The notes under the pieces were generated by a model that was given only the letters and a program-made list of their open reading frames with translations, did not search any database and was not told where the DNA came from. The position numbers and the translations under genes were made by a program. Shown here piece by piece: positions 8,862-16,378 of a DNA stretch of 64,000 nucleotides (within the stretch, counting starts at the first letter, position 1; each line of letters begins with the position of its first letter). Source of the DNA: Puniceibacterium sediminis (lineage in GTDB: Bacteria; Pseudomonadota; Alphaproteobacteria; Rhodobacterales; Rhodobacteraceae); NCBI RefSeq assembly GCF_900188035.1, contig NZ_FZNN01000014.1:62001-126000 (forward strand), written 5' to 3'.

Positions 8862-9326
8862 TCAGGCCTCGGTCACGTCGCGAAAGGTCGCGGTCAGGAT
8901 CATGGCCAGCGCCTCGGCATCAGCCTCAGTAAATGCGTCCGGCTGATCGCTGTCGATATCAAAGACGCCCAGCAACTGCCCTGCCCCGGTCATCACTGGC
9001 AGCACCAGTTCCGAACGGGTCGAACTGGCGCAGGCGATGTGCCCCTCAAAGGCCTCGACGTCCGGCACCAACTGCACCTCACGCGTGCGCGCCGCCGCAC
9101 CGCAGACGCCGCGCGAAAACGGGATGACCAGACAGCCATGCCCCCCTTGATATGGCCCGATCTTCAGTTGTTCCGGCCCGGTGACGCGGTAAAACCCGGT
9201 CCAGTCGAACCGGTCATCCGCCTGATGTACCTCGCAAGCGACCGTCGCCATCAACGCCACGGCATCCGTCTCACCCTCGGTCAGGGCAGCAAGGGTTCGG
9301 GTCAGGGTGTCATAATCAACGCGCAT
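8862..9326 (-). CDS. msrC: Free methionine-(R)-sulfoxide reductase, GAF domain
   Basis: 154-aa single GAF-domain protein. It reduces free methionine-R-sulfoxide, protecting against oxidation. The three reductase cysteines are C65 (GGHGCLVIPF), C75 (SRGVCGAA) and C99 (GHIACASS). Their spacing of 10 and 24 residues matches the E. coli enzyme, which separates it from generic GAF proteins. ATG at 9326 follows an AGGAG site; the open frame upstream to 9527 is not conserved-looking and is rejected. Single gene, 173 nt from the XRE gene. Confidence 0.9.
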   Translation of the reverse strand: MRVDYDTLTRTLAALTEGETDAVALMATVACEVHQADDRFDWTGFYRVTGPEQLKIGPYQGGHGCLVIPFSRGVCGAAARTREVQLVPDVEAFEGHIACASSTRSELVLPVMTGAGQLLGVFDIDSDQPDAFTEADAEALAMILTATFRDVTEA

Positions 9327-9683
9327 GTCAGCTCCTTTGGTCAGCGGATCCAAGGTGAGGGGCCAGCCCCGCACGTCCCCCGGAGTATTTTGGGGCAGAT
9401 AAAACATCAGGCCCTTTCGATGACGACAGCCATGGCAATACCGCCATGGGTACACTTTGTCAGCACGTCGGATTTTAGCATGCAATAACCACGGGACGCC
9501 CTCCGCATTGTCCTGCGTCGCCGCCACAATCGCAAGCGCCGCGAAACCTGTTTGGGGCTTTTTAGTGGTACCCTAGACGCCGGTCATCCACACACCCATG
9601 CTCTCTGCTCGATAATGCCGAAGAGCCTGATCACCGAATGGTAATCTTTGGCTCCTAAATGTTGCACGCAGGTTAGAAACGGA
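9327..9683. other. Intergenic region with a possible thiolase-like remnant
   Basis: 357 bp between msrC and the STAS gene. On the minus strand, 9418-9480 reads in one frame as LKSDVLTKCTHGGIAMAVVIERA followed by stop (last 20 residues only are convincing), which resembles the C-terminus of a thiolase or acetyltransferase. Upstream of 9480 the frame has no matching sequence. The same stretch holds an inverted repeat CCATGGC-N6-GCCATGG (9430-9449). No intact gene is seen. Confidence 0.35.
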
Positions 9684-10031
9684 ATGATGCAAATGAATTT
9701 TATCAGCCGCGCTGAAGGGGATACTCAGGTGATCCTGGTCGACGCTGCGCGCATCGATGCCTCGGTCGCCATACGGTTCAAGGATCAGATGCGCGAGATG
9801 ACAGCCACGGCCCCCGGGCGCGTGGTTCTGGACATGCACAAGGTGGATTTTGTCGATTCCAGCGGGTTGGGGGCCATCGTCGCCGCAGTAAAGCAACTGG
9901 ACAGCCATCAGAAGCTCGACCTTTCCGGTCTCACCCCGGGCGTCGACAAGGTTTTTCGCCTGACGCGCATGGATTCGATCTTTGCAATCCACAGCGATCT
10001 TGATGCCGCGCTCGCTCCCTCGGAACTCTGA
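9684..10031 (+). CDS. STAS-domain anti-anti-sigma factor (RsbV-like)
   Basis: 115-aa single STAS domain. In partner-switch systems the unphosphorylated STAS protein binds the HATPase anti-sigma factor and frees a sigma factor or other target. The phospho-acceptor loop DFVDSSGLGAIV is present, with serines 59 and 60; the kinase partner would phosphorylate one of them. I chose ATG 9684 (MMQMNF); 9687 and 9693 are alternatives, and 12 upstream codons look non-coding. The next gene overlaps its 3' end and encodes the expected HATPase partner. A comparable pair (RbaV/RbaW) is known in Rhodobacter capsulatus. Confidence 0.87.
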   Translation: MMQMNFISRAEGDTQVILVDAARIDASVAIRFKDQMREMTATAPGRVVLDMHKVDFVDSSGLGAIVAAVKQLDSHQKLDLSGLTPGVDKVFRLTRMDSIFAIHSDLDAALAPSEL

Positions 10032-10527
10032 AGCACCAGCCGTTGGCGGTGACGATCCGGCGGGCTGCTGCTCTCCGGACCCAGGATTGTCTGACGTTCC
10101 GGTGTTCTCTCACAGCCTCCACGCGACACAGGATGCTGTGCGGGCTACTTTGGTGCAGGCTGTCGCGGCCCTCTCCGATACCGACATCAGCCGCGAACAG
10201 ACTGGTCTAACCGAACTGGTACTTGCAGAAGTGCTCAACAACATCGTCGAACATGCCTACGCCGGACGGCAGGATGGACAGATTTCGCTGCAAGTCACAC
10301 GTACCGGGCGTATGCTCAGGCTGGACATCCGCGATCAGGGCACTGCCCTGCTCGGCGAACGCCTCCCCCCGGCGCGCGCTGTCAACCTTGACGTGCCGCG
10401 CGACGAACTCCCCGAAGGCGGTTTCGGCTGGTACCTGATTCACCGGCTTGCCCATCAAGTGGAGTACCGGCGCTCGGGCGCAGACAATCATCTGGCCATC
10501 AGGCTTGACCTGGACACCCTGCAATAG
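10003..10527 (+). CDS. Anti-sigma regulatory factor, RsbW-like HATPase
   Basis: Serine-kinase/anti-sigma protein of the GHKL fold. The N box is ELVLAEVLNNIVEHAY, followed by DIRDQG and the G2-type GGFGWYLIHRL. It should phosphorylate and be sequestered by the STAS protein encoded just upstream, whose gene it overlaps. The start is unclear: ATG 10003 gives 174 aa with about 35 poorly conserved N-terminal residues, while GTG 10102 gives 141 aa, the size usual for the family. No sigma factor or response-regulator phosphatase gene lies nearby, so its target is elsewhere. Confidence 0.82.
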   Translation: MPRSLPRNSEAPAVGGDDPAGCCSPDPGLSDVPVFSHSLHATQDAVRATLVQAVAALSDTDISREQTGLTELVLAEVLNNIVEHAYAGRQDGQISLQVTRTGRMLRLDIRDQGTALLGERLPPARAVNLDVPRDELPEGGFGWYLIHRLAHQVEYRRSGADNHLAIRLDLDTLQ

Positions 10528-10879
10528 CGCCGCTACCACTCTCACTGCGTTCGGTCATTCCGACAATCTCTAATTGCCACCATTGGGTCCCAATTCGGAC
10601 CGAATAGACGATTATAGGTAAACTATAGCTGGGAATGGCTTGCCTCGGCGCCAAGCTCTAACAGCCCTCACTGTGTGTGGCGCCGAGGATCCTGCGCCCT
10701 CCGTCAAAGACTTCTATCAACCGATTACATCCCTCCATGACTTGTAGTGCGGCTCCTGTGCCCACGCATGGGGATACGTATCCCTGACCATAGAGGGCAG
10801 CCAGTTTGCCTGTTCAGCGATTGTGCCCGATCAACCGCTCTCCTATGGTCCCGTCAAAGTGATAGGGAGCCTCGGACAA
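10528..10879. other. Intergenic region with two inverted repeats
   Basis: 352 bp, AT-richer than its surroundings, with no plausible gene. It holds ATTCGG-A-CCGAAT (10593-10605) and a perfect 11-bp inverted repeat, CCTCGGCGCCA at 10643-10653 and TGGCGCCGAGG at 10678-10688, with a 24-nt spacer. The second has no T-run, so it is not an obvious terminator. Either may regulate the gamma-glutamyltransferase gene downstream. Confidence 0.4.
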
Positions 10880-12457
10880 ATGCGCGATTTCCAAACCCCC
10901 GGCCGGTCGCCAGTCATGGTGACAAACGGCCTGTGCGCCACATCGCATCCCCTTGCCGCGCAGGCAGCGGTGGCGATCCTGCAACAGGGCGGCAATGCTG
11001 TGGATGCCGCGATCGCAGGTGCCGCGATCCTGGGACTGGCCGAACCGGCAATGACGGGACTCGGCGGCGACTGCTTTGCGTTGATTTCGCCCGCCGGGGG
11101 CGATGACATTATCGCCGTGAACGGATCGGGCCGCGCGCCTGCCGCTGCCAGCGCCGCCGCGATGCGCGCTGCGGGCCACACCACCGTGCCGGTAAACAGC
11201 GCGGATGCAGTGACAATTCCTGGTGCCATCGACGCCTTCTGCACCATGTCGGAAACATGGGGCAAGCTTGGGCTCGCCGACAGTCTGGCCCCCGCGATCG
11301 GCTATATGGACAACGGCATTCCCGTAGCACCCCGGGTCGGCTTTGACTGGGCAGCGAGCGAACCGGTGTTGCAGGGACATGCCCGCAAGCATTACCTCGC
11401 TGGTGGTGCGCCACTGAAAAAGGGCGACATCTTTGCCCTGCCCGGCAATGCCGAAGTGCTGCGCCGCGTCGCCGCTAAAGGCCGCAGCGCCTTTTACGAG
11501 GGTGAAGTGGCCGAGGACATGCTGGCCGTCCTGAACGCGATGGGCGGGGTGCACACACCAGCAGATTTCGCCGCCACGGCCAACAGCATCGGCGATCCGA
11601 TCAGCGGGACCTACAAGGGCCGCGAGCTGTGCGAGCATCCGCCAAACGGTCAGGGCGCAACAGCGATCCTCCTTCTGAACATCCTTGCGCAGTTCGACAT
11701 CGCAGCGATGGACCCCTTCGGAACCCAGCGCGCCCATATCGAAGCCGAGGCGACCAAGCTGGCATATGACACGCGCAACCGGTTCATGAGCGATCCTGCG
11801 TCGATGACCCGTCTGGACCACATGCTGTCGATGGACACCGCAGTGCAACTTGCCGCACTTATCGACCCAAAGCGCGCAATGACCGCCGCCACCAGCATTT
11901 CAGAGGCGGTGCACAAGGACACGATCTACATCACCGTGGTGGACCGTGACCGCATGGCTGTGTCGCTGATCTATTCCATTTTCCACGGCTTCGGGTCGGG
12001 CATCGCCTCCGAAAAATTCGGCATCCTGCTGCAAAATCGCGGGGCGGGTTTCTCGCTGACCGAAGGCCACCCGAATGAGCTGGCGGGCGGCAAGCGCCCC
12101 ATGCACACGATCATACCGGGCATGATCCGCGACGGTGGGCGCGTGACCATGCCGTTCGGCGTGATGGGCGGGCAATATCAGTCCTGCGGCCATGCCCGGA
12201 TGGTGAGCAACTGGACAGACTTCGGTCTGGACCCCCAGACCGCGCTGGATTCACCGCGCAGTTTCGCCGAGGGCAACACCCTGCAGGTCGAACGCGGCTA
12301 TTCGGAGAAGGTCCGCGCCGAACTGGCCGAAATGGGGCATGACGTGGTCATTCCCGACGGCCCCATCGGCGGTGCCCAGGCGATTCTTATCCACGAAAAC
12401 GGTGTGCTTGAGGGCGCATCGGACCCCCGCAAGGATGGCTGCGCAATCGGATACTGA
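10880..12457 (+). CDS. ggt: Gamma-glutamyltransferase family protein
   Basis: 525-aa Ntn-hydrolase that cleaves or transfers the gamma-glutamyl group of glutathione and related compounds. The precursor is expected to self-cleave before T348 in KDTIYITVVD, the position of the catalytic threonine. The N-terminal CATSHPLAAQAAVAILQQGG and the GTYKGRELCEHPPNGQG region are typical. ATG 10880 has a GGGAG site upstream; 19 further codons are open but unlikely. There is no signal peptide, so it is probably cytoplasmic, unlike E. coli GGT. It may instead act on a gamma-glutamylated intermediate. Confidence 0.87.
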   Translation: MRDFQTPGRSPVMVTNGLCATSHPLAAQAAVAILQQGGNAVDAAIAGAAILGLAEPAMTGLGGDCFALISPAGGDDIIAVNGSGRAPAAASAAAMRAAGHTTVPVNSADAVTIPGAIDAFCTMSETWGKLGLADSLAPAIGYMDNGIPVAPRVGFDWAASEPVLQGHARKHYLAGGAPLKKGDIFALPGNAEVLRRVAAKGRSAFYEGEVAEDMLAVLNAMGGVHTPADFAATANSIGDPISGTYKGRELCEHPPNGQGATAILLLNILAQFDIAAMDPFGTQRAHIEAEATKLAYDTRNRFMSDPASMTRLDHMLSMDTAVQLAALIDPKRAMTAATSISEAVHKDTIYITVVDRDRMAVSLIYSIFHGFGSGIASEKFGILLQNRGAGFSLTEGHPNELAGGKRPMHTIIPGMIRDGGRVTMPFGVMGGQYQSCGHARMVSNWTDFGLDPQTALDSPRSFAEGNTLQVERGYSEKVRAELAEMGHDVVIPDGPIGGAQAILIHENGVLEGASDPRKDGCAIGY

Positions 12458-12506
12458 GCCGAAGCGGAACGGCAGGGATCTGACCGAAAGACGTTCGCGA
12501 AATGAA

Positions 12507-12535
12507 GGCGGCGCCGCCCTGTGGGGTGGCGCCGT
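12507..12535. terminator. Candidate stem-loop between convergent ggt and gshA
   Basis: GGCGGCGCC and GGCGCCGTC arms with a GC-rich loop sit between two convergent genes. There is no T-run on either strand, so this is only a weak terminator candidate. Confidence 0.35.
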
Positions 12536-12646
12536 CAATCGTTGTGCAACCGCTGATTTCTCTGAAACTGACCTGCCGTTTGCCAACGCACGCCCCGCGC
12601 CCAACGCACGAAGATTGGGCCGACGCGCCTGCGCGCATCGCAATGT

Positions 12647-14017
12647 TCAGTAGCTGTATTCCGAATAGATCCGGTTCAGATCGCCATTCCAGTCGCCGTG
12701 GTAATGTTCCAGCAACTCGTCCGCCGGGGTCTTGCCGCTGTCGACGCTTTCACGCAGGGCGCTCAGGAAATGCGTCTCGTCCGGGATTAGACCACCGGCA
12801 CCTTTGCGGGCACGGGCCTTCAGGCCCGCCTCGGACAGGTCCAGCACTTCGCGCGCCAGCTCCAGCATGTCGATCTTGCCAACCTTGGCCTGCAACGCAT
12901 CGACCGATGCGGCCACCCGCAGCGCTTCGCGTGTTTCGGCGTCCCAGCCTTTGACCAGATCCCAGGCTGCATCCAGCGCGCCCTGATTGTACATCAGCCC
13001 AACCCAGAAGGCCGGCAGCGCACAAAGCCTGCGCCACGGGCCGCCATCGGCACCGCGCATCTCGATATATTTCTTTACACGCGCCTCGGGGAAGGCCGTG
13101 GTCAGGTGATCGGCCCAGTCGCTGAGCGTCGGCATTTCGCCGGGCAGCGCGGGCAGTTCACCCTTCAGGAAATCGCGGAAGGACATGCCCAGCGCATCGA
13201 TGTATTTCCCATCGCGGTAGACAAAATACATCGGCACATCGAGGGCGTACTGCACCCAGCGTTCAAACCCGAAGCCCTCTTCGAAGACGAAGGGAATCAT
13301 TCCGGTACGCGCCGGGTCAAGATCGCGCCAGACGCGGCTGCGCCAGGATTTGTGGCCATTGACCTTGCCTTCAAAGAAGGGCGAATTGGCGAACAGCGCG
13401 ACGGCGACAGGCTGCAGCGCGATCGCCACGCGCATTTTCTGCACCATATCCGCCTCTGATCCGAAATCGAGGTTCACCTGAACTGTGCATGTGCGCCGCA
13501 TCATGACGCGCCCCATGGTGCCCACGCGGCCCATGTAGGCATCCATCAGCTTGTAACGGCCCTTAGGCATCAGATCCATCTGCTCGTGCAGCCAGACCGG
13601 TGCCGCGCCAAGACCAATGAAACCGGCGCCGATACGGTCCGCGACCTCTTTCACTTCGCGCAGGTGCTGGTTCACTTCATCGCACGTCTCGTGGATGGTC
13701 TCCAACGGAGCACCCGAAAGTTCCAGCGCGCCGCCGGGCTCCAGACTGACATTCGCGAGCCCCTTGGTCAGGCCGGTCAGCTTGCCCCCCTCAACCACCG
13801 GATCCCAGCCATGCCCGTCGCGCAGCCCTTCGAGCATGGCGCGAATCGAGCGTTCGCCCTCATACGGCAGCGGCAGAAGGGTGTCCTTGCAATAGCCGAA
13901 CTTTTCATGCTCGGTGCCAATGCGCCAGTCCTCGACCGGTTTACAGCCCGAGGCCATGTATTCAGCCAGCTGGTCGTGGTGTTCGATCAGACCGCCGCCG
14001 GATTGGGGAATGGACAT
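12647..14017 (-). CDS. gshA: Glutamate-cysteine ligase, plant/alphaproteobacterial type
   Basis: 456 aa. Catalyses the first step of glutathione synthesis, joining glutamate and cysteine with ATP. The length and motifs (IGTEHEKFGY near residue 33, SLEPGGALELSGAP around 91-104, MMRRTCTVQVNLDF) match the plant-type class found in alphaproteobacteria rather than E. coli GshA. Start ATG 14017 has a GGAG site. It lies next to ggt, which degrades glutathione, though the two are convergent. The downstream gshB is not in this window. Confidence 0.93.
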   Translation of the reverse strand: MSIPQSGGGLIEHHDQLAEYMASGCKPVEDWRIGTEHEKFGYCKDTLLPLPYEGERSIRAMLEGLRDGHGWDPVVEGGKLTGLTKGLANVSLEPGGALELSGAPLETIHETCDEVNQHLREVKEVADRIGAGFIGLGAAPVWLHEQMDLMPKGRYKLMDAYMGRVGTMGRVMMRRTCTVQVNLDFGSEADMVQKMRVAIALQPVAVALFANSPFFEGKVNGHKSWRSRVWRDLDPARTGMIPFVFEEGFGFERWVQYALDVPMYFVYRDGKYIDALGMSFRDFLKGELPALPGEMPTLSDWADHLTTAFPEARVKKYIEMRGADGGPWRRLCALPAFWVGLMYNQGALDAAWDLVKGWDAETREALRVAASVDALQAKVGKIDMLELAREVLDLSEAGLKARARKGAGGLIPDETHFLSALRESVDSGKTPADELLEHYHGDWNGDLNRIYSEYSY

Positions 14018-14079
14018 GGGTCAGGCTCCGATATGTCGCTTTTTGTTCCGCTCAGGGATGGGCGGAAACGGGCGGGGTG

Positions 14080-14604
14080 TCAATGCAGCCGCCTGACCGA
14101 GTTGACACGGGCGGCACTGCGCCAGATCACAACCACGTCACGGCCGGTTTCGCTCATCCGGCGCAGCATCTGTTCGGTACGGATTCCGGGCAGCGTGGCG
14201 AAGGCGTCAAACAGTGCCTCGGCCCCAGTGGCAGTCAGCGGGATGTGCAGCGGCGGCTGGCCGGACTGAACAAGCACCCAATGCGGCGGTTTTTCACCCT
14301 GGTCGAGGCTGAGTGCATCAAGATCATCCAGATCCACGACGCCCCCCGTCAGCGGGCCGAAATAGCTGATGCGGCGTTCGTTGATTTCGACCACGCCGGG
14401 GCCGCCCTCACCCTGCCGGAAACGGGCGCGTTGGATGCCTGCGAAAGCCACCGCCAGTCCACCCAGCGCCACGGCGTAGCCCATCCAGTGCAGCAGGCCG
14501 CCGCCCGTGAAGAAACCCCAATAAAGACCCACCAGAAGCACGGCAGCCCCGGCAAGCGCATCCCGCCAGCGCCGCAATTCCCTTTTTGCACCGGGACGGA
14601 TCAT
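14080..14604 (-). CDS. Hypothetical membrane protein
   Basis: 174 aa of unknown function. Two hydrophobic helices near the N-terminus (about residues 16-32 and 38-56) are followed by a basic stretch and a soluble domain of beta-rich character (GVVEINERRISYFGPLTGG). I chose ATG 14604 because it overlaps the TGA of rsmE as ATGA, which points to translational coupling. It lies between rsmE and gshA on the same strand. The overall layout (two helices, then a PH-like small domain) resembles several uncharacterised proteins, but I do not assign a family. Confidence 0.8.
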   Translation of the reverse strand: MIRPGAKRELRRWRDALAGAAVLLVGLYWGFFTGGGLLHWMGYAVALGGLAVAFAGIQRARFRQGEGGPGVVEINERRISYFGPLTGGVVDLDDLDALSLDQGEKPPHWVLVQSGQPPLHIPLTATGAEALFDAFATLPGIRTEQMLRRMSETGRDVVVIWRSAARVNSVRRLH

Positions 14605-15335
14605 CGCCAGTCCCCGTAAGTGATTTGCCAAAGCGTCAGCGCCGCCACCGCCGCCGTATCCGCGCGCAGGATCCGCGGGCCCAGCCCAACGATCTGCGCC
14701 TGCGGCATGGCGCGCAGGCGGGCACGTTCGGTTTCGGAAAAACCGCCTTCGGGACCGATGAGAATCGCCCAGGGGCCGGGGGGCTGATCAGCACTCGGCA
14801 AGGGCGCAGTCCCGCCTTCCCCCACCTGCCCCTCATCGCAGAACATCAACCGCCGGTCGGCTGGCCAGTCGGCCAGCAGGCGGTCGAGTTTCTGCAGATC
14901 GGCTACTTCGGGCACAAAGGTGCCGCCGCATTGTTCCGCCGCCTCGACCGCATGGGCCTGCAGGCGGTCCTGCCGGATGCGTTCCGAATTGGTAAAGGCG
15001 GTCTGCACCGGCAAAATCCGCCGCGCGCCCATCTCGACCGCCTTTTCGACGATGAAATCCGTGCGCGCCTTCTTGATCAGGGCAAAGATCAGCCACAGGT
15101 CCGGCGGCGTCAGCACTGGCCGCACGAATTCTTCGCAGATCAGGATGCCGCCGCGCTTGTTCGCCTGACCGACCCGGGCGATCCATTCGCCATCCTTGCC
15201 GTTGAACAGCGCAATCCGTGCGTCATCGCCCAGCCGCATCACCGCAAAAAGGTAATTCGCCTGATCCCGTGACAGGGGAACCGGTTGTGCCTCCCCCAGC
15301 GGGTGCTCTACAAAAAGTCTGACCTTCGCACTCAT
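14601..15335 (-). CDS. rsmE: 16S rRNA (uracil1498-N3)-methyltransferase RsmE
   Basis: 244-aa SPOUT-fold methyltransferase that methylates N3 of U1498 in 16S rRNA using S-adenosylmethionine. The C-terminal knot motifs LIGPEGGFSETE and LGPRILRADTA are clear, and the N-terminal PUA-like domain starts VRLFVEHPLG. Starts at 15335 and 15347 (MVRLMSAK) are both possible; neither has a strong ribosome site. The gene is divergent from ubiA with only about 12 bp between start codons, and its stop overlaps the next gene as ATGA. Confidence 0.92.
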   Translation of the reverse strand: MSAKVRLFVEHPLGEAQPVPLSRDQANYLFAVMRLGDDARIALFNGKDGEWIARVGQANKRGGILICEEFVRPVLTPPDLWLIFALIKKARTDFIVEKAVEMGARRILPVQTAFTNSERIRQDRLQAHAVEAAEQCGGTFVPEVADLQKLDRLLADWPADRRLMFCDEGQVGEGGTAPLPSADQPPGPWAILIGPEGGFSETERARLRAMPQAQIVGLGPRILRADTAAVAALTLWQITYGDWR

Positions 15336-15347
15336 GAGGCGCACCAT

Positions 15348-16319
15348 ATGACCGACACCCGGACAACGCCAGAGGGCGAAAACGGAACCGTGGCAGATGC
15401 CGTGAAAGGCAACTGGGTTGACCGACTGGCCCCAGCGCGCACGCGACCCTATCTGCGGCTGTCGCGGCTGGACCGACCCATCGGCACCTGGCTGCTGCTG
15501 CTGCCCTGCTGGTGGGGGCTCATGCTCGCCATGCTGCACGATGGCGCGACGCGGTGGGAGGATCTGTGGATCTTTGTCGGCTGCGGGTTCGGTGCGATCC
15601 TCATGCGCGGCGCGGGCTGCACCTGGAACGACATCACCGACCGGGACATCGACGGATCGGTCGCACGTACCGCATCGCGCCCCATTCCGTCGGGACAAGT
15701 CAGTACGAAACAGGCGCTGGCTTGGACCCTGGCGCAGGCGCTGATCGCTTTTGCCATCCTGCTCACCTTCAATCTGCCCGCCATCATTCTGGGGATCCTC
15801 GCGCTGCTGCCTGTCGCGATCTACCCCTTTGCCAAGCGGTTCACATGGTGGCCGCAGGTCTTTCTGGGCATCGCCTTCAACTGGGGTGCGCTGCTGGCCT
15901 GGACCGCGCATACCGGCCAACTACAAATGCCCGCCGTGCTGCTCTACCTTTCGGGCATGGCCTGGACGCTGTTCTATGACACGATCTATGCCCATCAGGA
16001 CAAAGAGGACGACGCCCTGATCGGCGTGAAATCCACGGCACGCCTTTTCGGCGACGCCGCAACGCCACGCTGGCTGACAGGGTTCCTGATCTTCACTCTG
16101 GCGCTCATGGCCTGGGCCATCACCATGGCCGTGCCACAAGGCCGGAACCTGATGCTTGTGATCGCCCTAACGGGCACGCTGGCCATGGGCTGTCACCTCA
16201 TCTGGCAGCTGCGGCGGCTGAAACTGGATGACAGCGACAGGCTGCTGTCCCTGTTCCGGTCCAACCGTGACGCCGGCCTGATCCCTGTGCTGTTTTTCGC
16301 CGTGGCGCTTTTCGCCTGA
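15348..16319 (+). CDS. ubiA: 4-hydroxybenzoate polyprenyltransferase UbiA
   Basis: 323-aa membrane prenyltransferase that attaches the polyprenyl tail to 4-hydroxybenzoate in ubiquinone synthesis. The first Mg-diphosphate motif NDITDRDID lies at 94-102, and the second aspartate-rich loop AHQDKEDDALIGVKS follows around residue 222. Seven to nine hydrophobic helices fit the family. The N-terminus carries about 35 extra hydrophilic residues. Start ATG 15348 is almost back to back with rsmE, so both promoters must overlap each other's coding start. Confidence 0.93.
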   Translation: MTDTRTTPEGENGTVADAVKGNWVDRLAPARTRPYLRLSRLDRPIGTWLLLLPCWWGLMLAMLHDGATRWEDLWIFVGCGFGAILMRGAGCTWNDITDRDIDGSVARTASRPIPSGQVSTKQALAWTLAQALIAFAILLTFNLPAIILGILALLPVAIYPFAKRFTWWPQVFLGIAFNWGALLAWTAHTGQLQMPAVLLYLSGMAWTLFYDTIYAHQDKEDDALIGVKSTARLFGDAATPRWLTGFLIFTLALMAWAITMAVPQGRNLMLVIALTGTLAMGCHLIWQLRRLKLDDSDRLLSLFRSNRDAGLIPVLFFAVALFA

Positions 16320-16378
16320 TTGCGTAGCCCCCCCGGGCGGCGTATCAGGGACCATCGTTGACAGAACCCGGAGCGCCG

